From Canna indica (Eukaryota > Streptophyta > Magnoliopsida > Zingiberales > Cannaceae): a stretch of 64,000 bases of DNA. Under the pieces are notes generated by a model, which worked only from the letters and a program-made list of their open reading frames with translations, ran no database searches and was not told the DNA's origin. Shown here piece by piece: positions 53,636-64,000 of this stretch; positions within the stretch are counted from its first letter, which is position 1; each line of letters opens with the position of its first letter. The position numbers and the translations under genes are program-made. Where the stretch lies: NCBI GenBank assembly GCA_034359265.1, contig CP136891.1, positions 55,382,501 to 55,446,500 of the forward strand. The letters are read 5' to 3'.

Positions 53636-54655
53636 TGTTACGCCCCAAATCAGCGTACGTGTGACCGGCCAGGCTACGTGTCGGTACCCCAAAGCCTACT
53701 CTATGCACTGACTAACAACTCATGAAAACACAAGAGACTGACATCGAAAATCATAAACAAAGCAATAGTACCCAACTTTATTAGATGATTGAAAATAGTT
53801 TAACAAAAACAAGTTCGAAGACATCACAAGTTTGAAAGTAACCATTTAAAAGTTTTCAAAGACACATCTCAATGGTTTACATAAAACAACACAGTGCATA
53901 CTCCGACTCTACTCGAACACGACTACGACTAATAACTACCAGCTACGAGATCTGTACCCACGTCTGCCCTCCTGCCCGCCATGCCACCAAGCCATACCTC
54001 ACTGGCCGGGCTCTGCAAAACAAAAATAAATAAACTGTGAGTTCACGAGGAACTCAGTGAGCGATTCCTTCAAACCTCCACTTAAACCTCGGCAAGATAA
54101 CATACACAAGGTATGACACAAATAAGGAAACTAAATATGATCGCACCATAGAAGGTAACCAGTTTGCCAAGATAGAAGAATGGATGAACCGGCCTCTCGG
54201 GCCCTTATCCATTTCACTAGCTCGGCCACTAATGACCTAAAATATATATGGAAGGTTCGATTCTTCCCTCTAAGTAACCAGGCCGGTCGGCCTACCCAAA
54301 ACCAGCCCCTAAGAGCATCTCAATTAGAACTTTCATGATTCGGATCTGTCAACTAGGATGGCCACTAGCCTCAGAAATCCTTCAGGTCAGGGATAGCTAG
54401 TCCCACCCAACTCGGGTCTACTGTCAGTGTGGCCCACTAACGAAATCTCAAGACCCTCCGCCACTCGGGTCTAACACCTAACGGGCCCGCTGGTACAATC
54501 TCAAGACCCTATAAACCGCTGAGTCGTGTGGTAGCCGCTCGGCTAATGACACTCCTCAGAAGACCATCTCAACCACAACCAGAACCAGGTTGTGCAAGTT
54601 TTTCTGTGTTTTTGCTTTTCGGGCGTTGCCCATATTCGACCCTCCCCCTAGGGTC

Positions 54656-56134
54656 TGTTGGCTTAAGGATTTCTCTTAAGTCTCGATCTTTATTTTGATG
54701 ATAACAAATACGTATTTAATCCAAGTGTAAAGTTTTGAGTTCAGGTTGAGGTTGCAATAAGCATGTCAAGTCAGTTCAAACGAGACGAAAGAAAAGATCG
54801 TCAAAGAAACAGAACAAGAAAATGTCAAAGAATGGCTTGGGCATAAACCAAATAGATATCTTGTAATATACCCCTAGGACGATCTTATCCCAAGCCTGAT
54901 TATATAGTTATCCAAGTTAGAACTTGGTAACTAAATCTATAAAAAAAGCATGTAAAAATTTTAAGGAAAAATCAGCCTCAGCCTGAGTTCGATCAATCGG
55001 TCGGTCGATCAAACAAGGCAGTATTCTACTAAGCAGCCTATTTGGTCGACCGGTCGATCGACCGAATGAGAGAAAAAACTGGCAGTAGCCATTCGGTCGA
55101 CCTGTCGGTCGACTGAAGTTGGTGAAGGAATCTGTGTAAGGCTGCGTCGGTTGACCGATCGAAGCAAAAAATTAGCAGAATGCTCACCGATCGACCGATC
55201 GATCGACCGGATTAAAGATCACAAGTCGCGCAACCCTAGCTCCACTGATTCGGTCGACCGACTCTTCGACCAAATGTGGGATCAATAATTTTGAGATAAG
55301 TCGATCGACCCACGAGTCGACCGAGCACTCACATAAGCCAGCGGTCGAATTGGCGGTCGATCAGTCGGTCGACCGACGATCGACCGACAAATCGATCAAA
55401 CGACTTCAACGACTATTTTTTTGCCCGTTGAATGTTCTGTTCGGGTGTGGGGTTATAAATACCCCACACCTAACTTCTTTAAAGCTTCTTATAGAATTTA
55501 TTGAGCAATTAAGGAAATGTTTTAAGCCTTCAAAAAGATAGAACTGCTGCGCGCCCTCTGCTTCCGTCGACAACTCATTTCGAGCACTACTTCCCTGCTT
55601 TCCTGCTTTCCTTAACCTTGCTGCAACTCAAAGAGTCATCCTCCCGCAAGTTGGCGCTTGAAGGCTTGGGAAAGAAGCATTGGTTCATTTTTACATTCTT
55701 AAGCTCTTTCCTCTGTATTTGAAGTTTATTGTAAACTTATTTTCCATTTGATATAGCTGCTAGGTGTGCTAGGAAACACTTAGGGAAAATTTTATAGGAT
55801 TGTGTTTTGCCTAGGTGAATAGGATTGAGGGGTTCTCGGAGTGGTGAGAAGAGTGTCCTCATTGTATTCAAAGGGAAACACAAACTCTATAAAGTAGTGG
55901 TTAGATATCCTTGGTGAGGAGCCAAGGTAGTGGAGTAGGCAGTTGGCCGAACCACTATAATTACTCTTGTCTGCATTGCTTACTTGCTTTTGTTATTGCT
56001 ATTAATATTTGATACATCTCTTGTTAAGAAACACTCGCACCTAAGAGAAGATAAAATTGAGCAAAAAGAAAAGAATTGAATAAGGGGACAGACACTATTC
56101 AACCCCCCTTTCTAGTGTCAGATTTCACACAATA
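54656..56134 (+). repeat. 5' LTR of SIRE-like element B
   Basis: Begins TGTTGGCTTAAGGATT and ends TTTCACACAATA. The palindrome-rich U3 segment is at about 54985-55400 and the TATA hairpin at 55444-55470. Confidence 0.9.
55444..55470 (+). promoter_or_regulatory. LTR promoter TATA box within an inverted repeat (element B, 5')
   Basis: GGTGTGGGGT, loop TATAAAT, ACCCCACACC: 10-bp perfect arms. The 3' LTR has the identical structure at 62838-62864. Confidence 0.7.
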
Positions 56135-56135
56135 A

Positions 56136-56148
56136 TTGGTATCAGAGC
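56136..56148 (+). promoter_or_regulatory. Primer-binding site of SIRE-like element B
   Basis: TTGGTATCAGAGC, initiator Met-tRNA type, one base after the LTR. Confidence 0.85.
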
Positions 56149-56190
56149 CAAGTTGTAGGTCAAGATTTAACCATCTTCCATACAATTCAA

Positions 56191-57664
56191 GATGTCTAGT
56201 GAAATCTAATTAGCTCAAGGGTCCTTTACTCATACTCCACCACTATTCGATGGGAATAACTATGCCTATTGGAAGATCTACATGAATGGCTTCCTACAAT
56301 CCTAAGGCGTGGATGTATGGAGGATGATTCTAGTAGAGTATAAACAACCCAATAAGGACATGGACCAATGGGACCAAGAAGAAATTAGACTTTTTAATGC
56401 AAATGCAAAGGCCATCAATGCTTTATATTGCGACCTATCAATTAAAGAATTCAATAGGATTTCTACATGTAAATCCGCATATGAAGTATGGAAGGTCCTA
56501 GAGACCACCCATGAAGGGACTTCACAAGTAAAGGAATCTAAAATAAACTTACTCATGCATGATTATGAAATATTTAAGATGCTATCACATGAGTCCATTG
56601 ATGCCATGAATGCTAGATTCTAAAATATTACAAATGACTTAGCTAACCTTGGTAGAGAAATAAGGGAAGAGGAGAAGGTAAGGAAGCTCCTCCGTTCCCT
56701 TCCAAAATCTAGGGAGCCCAAAGTCACAGCCATTAAGGAAGCTCCTCCGTTCCCTCATGGGTCTCTCATGACACGTGAAACCCACATGAAGCAATACCAA
56801 GAGGAAGATGCCCCCAAAGGCAAGACCATTGCCTTAAAAGCATCACATCGAGCAGAAGAGTCGTCATCATCCGAGGAAGAGAAAGATGATCTTGAAGAAA
56901 TGGCGATGCTAGCAAGAAGATTCATGAATTTCATGAGGGGAGGCATGAGGCAGGGAAGAGGAGGCTACACATGCTACAATTACAACAAGACCGGGCATCT
57001 AAGGAAAGATTGCCCGCTTCTCAAGATGGCCTCCACCTCCAACCCACACAAAAAGGAAAAGTACAAGAAGAAGAAGAAGACAATGATGGCCACGTGGGAT
57101 GAAAGCGAGGCCTCATCGAGTGGAGAAGAAGCAAAGAGTGAAAAGGCAAACATTTGCTTGATGACAAAGGATGATGACGTAAGATTTATTTTTGGTGAAG
57201 TTTTATTTACTCAAGAAGAGCTAGAAAATGAATTTGAGCAAATGCATGATGAATTCAATGTAATTAGGAGAAAATTTAAAGATCTCAAAAAGGACAATAG
57301 ATCTTTAGAGCTTGAGAATGATAGTCTATTACTTTCATGCAATGCCTTAAGGAAAGAAGTAGACACCCTTAAGGAAGATACATGCACCCTAGAGAAAGCT
57401 AAGAATGACTTAGAGATTGACAACCAAAAATTAGATAATGAAAACAAGTATTTAAGTGATCAAGTAGAGCATTTGAATAATAGCATGCTAACATTGAAAA
57501 AGGAAATTTGCATGCTTAATGAAAAGATGACAATCATACAAAATGTCATGCCTAAGGTTGTCCATAAAAAGAAATCATCACACTCCCATGCTCACACACA
57601 TACTAGAAGGAAATTTAATAGAAAGTGTGCTTTGATGAGGAACTCACATGCAAGATTTACATAG
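56191..57664 (+). pseudogene. gag of SIRE-like element B
   Basis: Same plan as in element A: start MSSEI at 56191 with an early stop, UBN2-like block CKSAYEVWKVLETTHEGTSQ, a stop at 56621, Ser/Glu-rich linker, zinc knuckle CYNYNKTGHLRKDC in which the second Cys is Tyr, then a coiled coil (LELENDSLLLSCNALRKEV, TCTLEKAKNDLEIDNQKL) open from 56768 to 57664. The second knuckle seen in element A is deleted. About 80 bp present in A near 27220-27270 is replaced by a repeated 20-mer (56681 and 56736). Confidence 0.8.
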
Positions 57665-57737
57665 GTTCCCAAAATGACTAACACTCAATGACCCAAGAAA
57701 ATTTGGGAACCTAAGATGGTTTCTTCTCCTTTTGTAG

Positions 57738-59123
57738 ATGGAGAAGCATCCTCAAGCAAATAGAAGCACTTGGATATTGGATAGCGGTTGCTCAAAGAAC
57801 ATGACGGGTGACATCAACTTATTTGCAACCCTATCAAGCAAAGATGGTGGACATGTCACATTTGGAGACAATGCCAAAGGTAAGATGGTTGGCATTGATG
57901 ACACAGGTATACTCCCTTACCCATGCATTAAGAATGTTTTGTTAGTTGATGGGTTAAAACATAATTTGATTAGCATATCACAATTATGTGATAATGGATA
58001 CATAATAGTTTTTGAAGCATCTAAATGTATTATTAGAAGTGCACCATCAAATGATATCATGTTTATTGGAAATAGGCAAGAAAATGTATACACCTTAGAA
58101 TTAAATATCTTGTCAAACCCTCATGTTAGATGCTTAGTTGCCATGGAGAATGACTCTTGGTTGTGGCATAGAAGGCTAGGACATGCTAGCATGAGCCACA
58201 TCCAGGAGATATCTAGGAAAGAATTAGTTAAAGGCTTACCCAAGATAAAATTTGATAAAGACAAACTTTGTGATGCATGTCAACTAGGTAAGCAGGTCAA
58301 ATCTTCATTTCATAGCATTAATCAAGTTAGTACATCTAGAATACTTGAGCTTGTGAATATAGATCTCTTTGGTCCATGTGATGTAGTTAGTCTAGGTGGA
58401 AAGTTATATTGTTATGTATTAGTTGATGATTTTTCTAGATATACTTGGGTTTTCTTTTTGGCCAAGAAAAATGAAACTTTTGAATTTTTCAAAAAGTTTG
58501 CAAAGAAAATTACAAATGAAAAGGGAGTTTCAATTTTGAAAATTAGAAGTGACAATGGAGGGGAGTTTTAAAATGAAAATTTTTCTGAATTTTGTGATGA
58601 TTTAGGTATTCAACATACCTTTTATTCCCCTAGGACCCCTCAACAAAATGGGGTGGTTGAGAGGAAGAATAGAACCTTACAAGAGATGGCTAGGACCATG
58701 CTATGCGAAAATAATTTGACAAAGTATTTTTGGGCCGAAGCCATAAATACCTCTTGCTATGTTCTTACCCGAGTTTTATTAAGACCTAAAATGAAAAAAA
58801 CACCTTTTGAGCTTTGGAATGGTAAAATCCCAAATGTGGGAAATTTTTATATTTTTGGATGCAAATGTTTTATATTAAATACTAAGGAAAATTTAGGAAA
58901 ATTTGATTCTAAATCCGATGAAGGGATTTTCCTAGGTTACTCCATTAATTCTAAGGCATATAGAGTTTACAATCGTAGAACTATAATTGTTGAAAAATCC
59001 ATGCATGTCACGTTTAATGAAACTAATGATTCTTCTAGAAATGTGGAGATTGTGAATGTAGGTGAGGAACTTGAGGATCTCACACTTCATGATAAAGAAG
59101 TGGATGATGAAGATAATGAGTAG
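57738..59123 (+). pseudogene. Protease and integrase of SIRE-like element B
   Basis: Open from 57738 to 58571: protease ILDSGCSKNMTGDINLF with D-S-G, pre-integrase WLWHRRLGHASMSH and CDACQLGKQVKSSF, integrase core with LFGPCDVVSLGGKLYCYV, VDDFSRYTWVFFLAKK and ILKIRSDNGGEF. After a stop at 58569 it continues at 58653 with VERKNRTLQEMARTML (catalytic Glu), GCKCFILNTKENLGKF and FLGYSINSKAYRVYN. The catalytic residues are preserved; one stop separates them. Confidence 0.85.
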
Positions 59124-60851
59124 ACCCAACATGAAGCACCTCCATCCTCAAATCTACGTCAAGTTGAAGATGATGAAGAAGAAGCTCTACCACCTCTCCC
59201 TAAAGGATATTAGTTGGTAAAGGATCATCCAATGGACCAAGTCATTGGAGAACCTCCAACAGGAGTGGTAACGCATTCTATACTCAAGAATGTGTATCAA
59301 TATGTAGCTTTTGTATCTCAAGTAGAGCCTAAGAATATTAAGGAAATAATAGAAGATGAGTTTTGGGTACTATCTATGCAAGAAGAGCTCAACCAATTTG
59401 CTAGAAATGATGTATGAGACTTAGTGCCTAGACCTACAAACTATGATTGGAACTAAATTGGTATTTAGAAATAAGCTAGATGAAGAAGGATTAGTTATTA
59501 GAAACAAAGCTAGGTTAGTGGCACAAGGGTACAATCAACAAGAAGGGATAGATTATAATGAAACGTATGCTCCCGTAGCTTGATTAGAAGCAATTAGAAT
59601 GCTTTTGGCATATGCTAGCTTAAAGGGTTTTAAACTTTTTCAAATGGATGTAAAAAGTGCTTTTTAAAATGGTTTCATTAATGATGAAGTCTATGTAGAA
59701 CAACCCCCCGGATTTGAAAGTTTTGAGTTTCCAAACCATGTTTTCAAACTTAAAAAGGCATTATATGGTTTAAAACAAGCCCCTAGGGCTTGGTATGAAA
59801 GACTTTCAATCTTTTTAATTGAACAAGGTTTTAATGTTGGAAAAGCCGATGTTTTACTTTTCATTAAGCATCATGAAAATGATATGTTATTAGTTCAAAT
59901 TTATGTTGATGATATAATCTTTGGTGCTACTAATGAAATGCTTTGTAAGTGGTTTCCTAAATGTATGCAAGATGAGTTTGAGATGAGCATGATGGGAGAG
60001 CTCTCCTTCATTCTTGGTCTTCAAATCAAGCAAACCAACAAAGGAATCTTCATCAATCAAGCCAAGTACACAAAGGAGCTTATCAAAAGGTTTGAGATGA
60101 ATGAAGCCAAGATAGCTTCTACACCTATGAGCGCATTCATCAAGCTTGACAAAGATGAAGAGGGTATTAAAGTTGACAAAAAATGATATCGAGGTATGAT
60201 TGGTAGCCTTCTTTACTTAACCGCAAGTAGATCCGATACCATGTTTAGTGTATGTGTGTGTGCTAGGTTTTAATCTTGCCCTAAAATATCTCATTTAAGT
60301 GCGGTAAAATGCATATTGAGATATTTAAAGGGCACGGTTGACTTAGGACTATGGTATCCATGTCATACATCATTTGATTTAATCAGTTTTTTGAATGCGA
60401 ATTTTGCCGGGTGTAAAGTAGATAGAAAAAGCACAGTGGGTGTTATCAATTCTTAGGAGCGAGTCTTGTTTCTTGGTTCTCAAAGAAACAAAACTCAGTT
60501 GCACTTTCAACTACCGAAGCGGAATACATCGTTGCAGCTAGTTGTTGTGCACAAGTACTTTGGATGAAACAAATCCTTTTAGACTATGGACTTGAGTATT
60601 CTTGCATACATATTCATTGTGATAATACTAGTGCAATAAATCTAACAAAGAATCTCATTTTACAATCAAGAACTAAGCATATTGACTTGAGATATCATTT
60701 TCTTAAGGATAATGTAACTAAGAGAAATATATTGGTAGAATTTGTATCCACCGATAAACAACTTGCCGATATATTTACAAAACCTTTTGTTGAAGAAAGT
60801 TTTACAACCTTAAGGATGCAATTAGGAATTTGTGTTTTTCCTAGTAATTAA
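59124..60851 (+). pseudogene. RT and RNase H of SIRE-like element B
   Basis: RT blocks in order: [40 protein letters not shown] region near 59505-59575, a stop at 59581, FQMDVKSAF followed by a stop near 59665, EQPPGFESFEFPNHVFKL, KALYGLKQAPRAWYE, and LVQIYVDDIIFGATNEM with YVDD at about 59900. After a stop at 60184, RNase H reads RKSTVGV (frameshift), STTEAEYIVAASCCAQVLWM, IHCDNTSAINLTKN, ILVEFVSTDKQLADIFTKP to the stop at 60849. Confidence 0.8.
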
Positions 60852-60964
60852 AATGTTTTTCTTCATAATGTATATGTGTTTCAAAACTTGCATTCTAGAA
60901 AGTATATTCACACTTATGTATTGCTCTGTAGTGGGGCTTTGCGACTTATTGATGTTTGCCTTCT

Positions 60965-61560
60965 ATAGGTAGCCTTCTTTACTTAACCAAAAGTAGACCC
61001 GATATCATGTTTAGCATCTGTGTATGTGCTAGGTTTTAATCTTGCCCTAGAATGTCTCATTTAAGTGCGGTTAAACGCATATTGAGATATTTAAAGGGCA
61101 CGGTTGACTTACGGCTTTGGTATCCATGTCATATATCATTTGATTTAATCGGTTTTTCGAACGCTGATTTTGCCGGGTGTAAAGTAGATAGAAAAAGCAC
61201 TAGTGAGTGTTGTCAATTCTTAGGAGCAAGTCTTGTTTCTTGGTTCTCAAAGAAACAAAACTCAGTTGCACGTTCAACTATCGAAGCGGAATACATCGCT
61301 GCGGCTAGTTGTTTGTATCCACCGAGAAACAACTTGCCGATAGACATTGTGTTTTTCCTAGTAGAATTTGTATATCGGTAGAATTTGTATCCACCGAGAA
61401 ACAACTTGCCGATATATTTACAAAACCCTTGGTTGAAGAAAACTTTACAAATTTTACGATGCAATTAGGAATTTGTGCTTTTCCTAGTAGTTAAAATGTT
61501 CTTCTTCAAAACTTGCATTCTATAAAAGTATCATCACACTTATGTAATGCTCTATAGTGG
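60965..61560 (+). pseudogene. Second, duplicated copy of the RNase H end in element B
   Basis: The segment from about 60204 (GTAGCCTTCTTTACTTAACC) is repeated from about 60969 (same phrase) and carries the RNase H end again: RILRYLKGTVDLRLWYPCH, GCKVDRKSTSECCQFLGASL, STIEAEYIAAAS. Inside the second copy about 230 bp is lost and the FVSTEKQLAD phrase is repeated twice (61313 and 61388). The last phrase LADIFTKPLVEENF ends at 61491. Confidence 0.8.
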
Positions 61561-62060
61561 GGCTTTGCAACTTATTGATGTTTGCCTTCTATAGGCTTAC
61601 ATTAATAGGAAGGACTATAGTGAAAGATGATACTTGGTTTTATGGCTTTCTCTTTTTATGATGAAACTCATTAATTGTACCTTAATTCTGACCCTTTTTG
61701 ATTGATGTCAAAAGGGGGAGAAAAAGTAAGGTCACACTTGGTTTTCACGATGCATATAGTTAGGGTGAGTTATATAGTAAAGGGTGAGTTATATAGTTAG
61801 GGGGAGTTAAAAATAATATGCACATTGATAGGGGGAGCATAGGTTGAAGTTATAAGTATTTGAAAATGCACATTGATAGGGGGAGCATAGGTTGAGTTAT
61901 AAGTAGTTGAATTCATATGCTAAGTTACATAGATAAATGCATATGCTAAGTTACATATCTTGCATGCCCTAACTCATGAATGCCTTAACTCAAACTCACA
62001 AACACTTATGCTTTTTGAAAAAATTCATGTTATGTTTGTCATCATCAAAAAGGGAGAGAT
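61495..62060 (+). other. 3' untranslated region and polypurine tract of element B
   Basis: Non-coding, with AAAAGGGGGAGAAAA near 61711-61725, short repeats of GATAGGGGGAGCATAGGTTGA (61829, 61876), and AAAAGGGAGAGAT abutting the LTR. Confidence 0.65.
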
Positions 62061-63520
62061 TGTTGGCTTAAGGGTTTCTCTTAAGCCTCGATCTTTATTT
62101 TGATGATAACAAAGATGTATTTAATCCAAGTGTGAAGTTTTGAGTTCAGGTTGAGGTTGCGATAAGCATGCCAAGTTAGTTCAAATGAGACGAAAGAAAA
62201 GATCGTCAAAGAAACAGAAGAAGAAAACGTCAAAGAAAGGCTTAGACATAAATCAAATAGATATCTTGTAATATACCCCTAGGACGATCTTATCCCAAGC
62301 CTGATTGTATAGTTATCCAAGTTAGAACTTGGTAACTAAATCCACAAAAAAGGCATGTAAAAATTTTAAGGAAAAATCAGCCTCAGCCTGAGTTCGGTCG
62401 ACCGGTCAGTCGATCGAACAGGGCAGTATTCTACTAAGCAGCCTATTCGGTCGATCGATCGATCGACCGAATGAGAGAAAAAACTGGCAGTACCCATTCG
62501 GTCTACCGAAGTTGGTGAAGGAATCTGCGCAAGGCTGCGTCGGTCGACTGGCCGGTCGATTGACTGAAGCAAAAAATTAGCAGAATGCTCACCGGTCGAC
62601 CGATCGGTCAATCGGATTGAAGATCACAAGTCACGCGACCCTAGCTCCACTGATTCGGTCAACCGACTGGTCGACCGAATGTGGGATCAATAATTTTGTG
62701 ACAAGACAAGTTGACCGAGCACTCACATAAGCCAGCGATCGCATTGGCGGTTGATCAGTTGGTCGATCGATGATCGACCGGCAAATCGATCGAACGGCTT
62801 CAACGACTATTTTTTCGCCCGTTAAACGTTCCGTTCGGGTGTGGGGTTATAAATACCCCACACCTAACTTCTTTAAAGCTTCTTATAGAATTTATTGAAC
62901 AATTAAAGAAGTGTTTTAAGCCTTTAAAAAGATTGAACTGCTGCGCGCCCTCTGCTTCCGTCGACAACTCATTTCGAGCGCTGCTTCCCTGCTTTCCTTA
63001 ACCTTGCTACAACTCAAAGAGTCATCCTCCCGCAAGTTGGAGCTTGAAGGCTTGGGAAAGGAGCATTGGTTCATTTTTACATTCTTAAACTCTTTCCTCT
63101 GTATTTGAAGTTTATTGTAAACTTGTTTTTCATTTGAGATAGCTACTAGGTGTGCTAGGAAACACTTAGGGAAAACTTTATAGGATTGTGTTTTGCCTAG
63201 GTGAATAGGATTGAGGGGTTCTCAGAGTGGTGAGAAGAGTGTCCTCATTGTATTCAAAGGGAAACACAAACTCTATAAAGTAGTAGTTAGAAATCCTTGG
63301 TGAGGAGCCAAGGTAGTGGAGTAGGCAGTTGGCCGAACCACTATAATTACTCTTGTCTGCATTGCTTACTTGCTTTTGTCATTGCTATTAATATTGGATA
63401 CATCTCTTGTTAAGAAACACTCGCACCTAAGAGAAGATAAAATTGAGCAAAAAGAAAAGAATTGAATAAGGGGACAGACACTATTCAACCCCCCCTTCTA
63501 GTGTCAGATTTCACACAACA
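62061..63520 (+). repeat. 3' LTR of SIRE-like element B
   Basis: Begins TGTTGGCTTAAGGGTT and ends TTTCACACAACA, the only one of four SIRE-type LTRs here with the canonical CA end. The TATA hairpin is at 62838-62864. Confidence 0.9.
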
Positions 63521-64000
63521 GGGTCACCCTACTTCCCTAGGTGTAGAACCTATTAAGTATACCTTGTCTCTAGGTTAAATGTCACCACTAGGTACCGAGA
63601 CCATTCATGCTAGCTTGTTAGAACTTACCGACTATAAATGAGTACTCGACCTACCATTGTCAACGACACTTACCTAAATTAATCATAAGCCACAATTATC
63701 ACATGAGAGCCGGATGAAGGAGGATACATTCCATTAATTTATACCGATAAGGAACATGCAATATATACATAGCAACGATTGAATATAATCTTTGACAATT
63801 AATGAAACTTTTACTATGATTCATATACCATAACCATCTTATCCATGTATGCATTAGCAAGAACATTTACAAAACCATGAAAATATAGATCATTAGTTGC
63901 AACAATCCCTAAGATGAATCAACAATCATATAATATAATTTCAACATATCTATAAGCAAAATAGTATGAATCAAGATAAAATACCCGAAATCAAGCATAT

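Larger units (their letters stand above)
54656..63520 (+). mobile_element. SIRE-like Ty1/copia retrotransposon B, full length, target duplication GGGTC
   Basis: 8,865 bp between GGGTC duplications (54651-54655, 63521-63525). LTRs 54656-56134 (1,479 bp) and 62061-63520 (1,460 bp) are the same family as element A but a distinct subfamily. It retains gag, protease, integrase, RT and RNase H, all with stops, plus a local duplication of the RNase H end. A useful reference for what element A has lost. Confidence 0.92.
53636..64000 (-). mobile_element. Tekay-related gypsy LTR (minus strand), split by element B, runs off the window
   Basis: Begins TGTTACGCCCCAAATCAGCG, close to the LTR end at 17319 (TGTCACGCCCCAACTCAGGG) and sharing GTGACCGGCCAGG with it. 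The body resembles, in reverse, the Tekay LTR at 11200-13731 (TAGCTAGTCCCACCCAACT). LTR sequence occupies 53636-54655 and resumes at 63521-64000+. There is no primer-binding site at its left edge, so it is a 3' LTR of a minus-strand element or a solo LTR. No genes are seen in either part. Confidence 0.6.

Overview
This is a 64 kb piece of a flowering-plant nuclear genome. It shows spliced genes, TATA-box promoters, long AT-rich introns, and nested LTR retrotransposons plus a CACTA DNA transposon that fill roughly three quarters of the window. A non-grass monocot would fit, but that is a weak impression; nothing here proves the species. There is no sign of bacterial, organellar or viral sequence other than plant retroelements.

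Three host genes are supported, all on the minus strand. (1) Positions 326-6465: the 5' two thirds or more of a QUA2/PMT-type Golgi methyltransferase, whose last exons lie beyond position 1. (2) Positions 32761-33236: a two-exon plantacyanin (basic blue copper protein). (3) Positions 34651-38841: a complete 15-exon PHO1-type phosphate exporter (SPX plus EXS domains), 779 codons by my splice model.

From 7657 to 32360 lies one old Tat-like Ty3/gypsy element: LTRs at both ends, gag and protease remnants, RT and integrase lost, a 111-bp tandem array and an antisense ORF. Later insertions have blown it up: a small inverted-repeat element (about 9750-10207), a Tekay/Del-like gypsy fragment facing an inverted second gypsy fragment (11200 to about 17490), a complete 5.3 kb gypsy element with target duplication CGTCA (18702-23984), and a SIRE-like copia element with target duplication ATTTT (25174-31696).

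Right of the PHO1 gene, a degraded copia element (about 39856-50442) holds an apparently complete CACTA transposon (40403-47681, target duplication ATT). That transposon has an uninterrupted TnpD-type transposase ORF, a second spliced gene, subterminal repeat arrays and a striking 188-bp foldback. Next come a truncated minus-strand copia remnant (50506 to about 53435) and a gypsy LTR (53636-64000+), itself split by a second SIRE-like copia element with target duplication GGGTC (54656-63520).

The most unusual signals are these. The TATA box of the SIRE-like LTRs sits in the loop of an inverted repeat whose arms show a compensatory base change between two subfamilies. The U3 of the same LTRs carries a dense cluster of GGTCGACC/GATCGATC palindromes. 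A 188-bp foldback lies just upstream of the CACTA transposase. The plantacyanin has what looks like a decayed miR408 site at the position where Arabidopsis plantacyanin carries one. No new multi-gene system was found.
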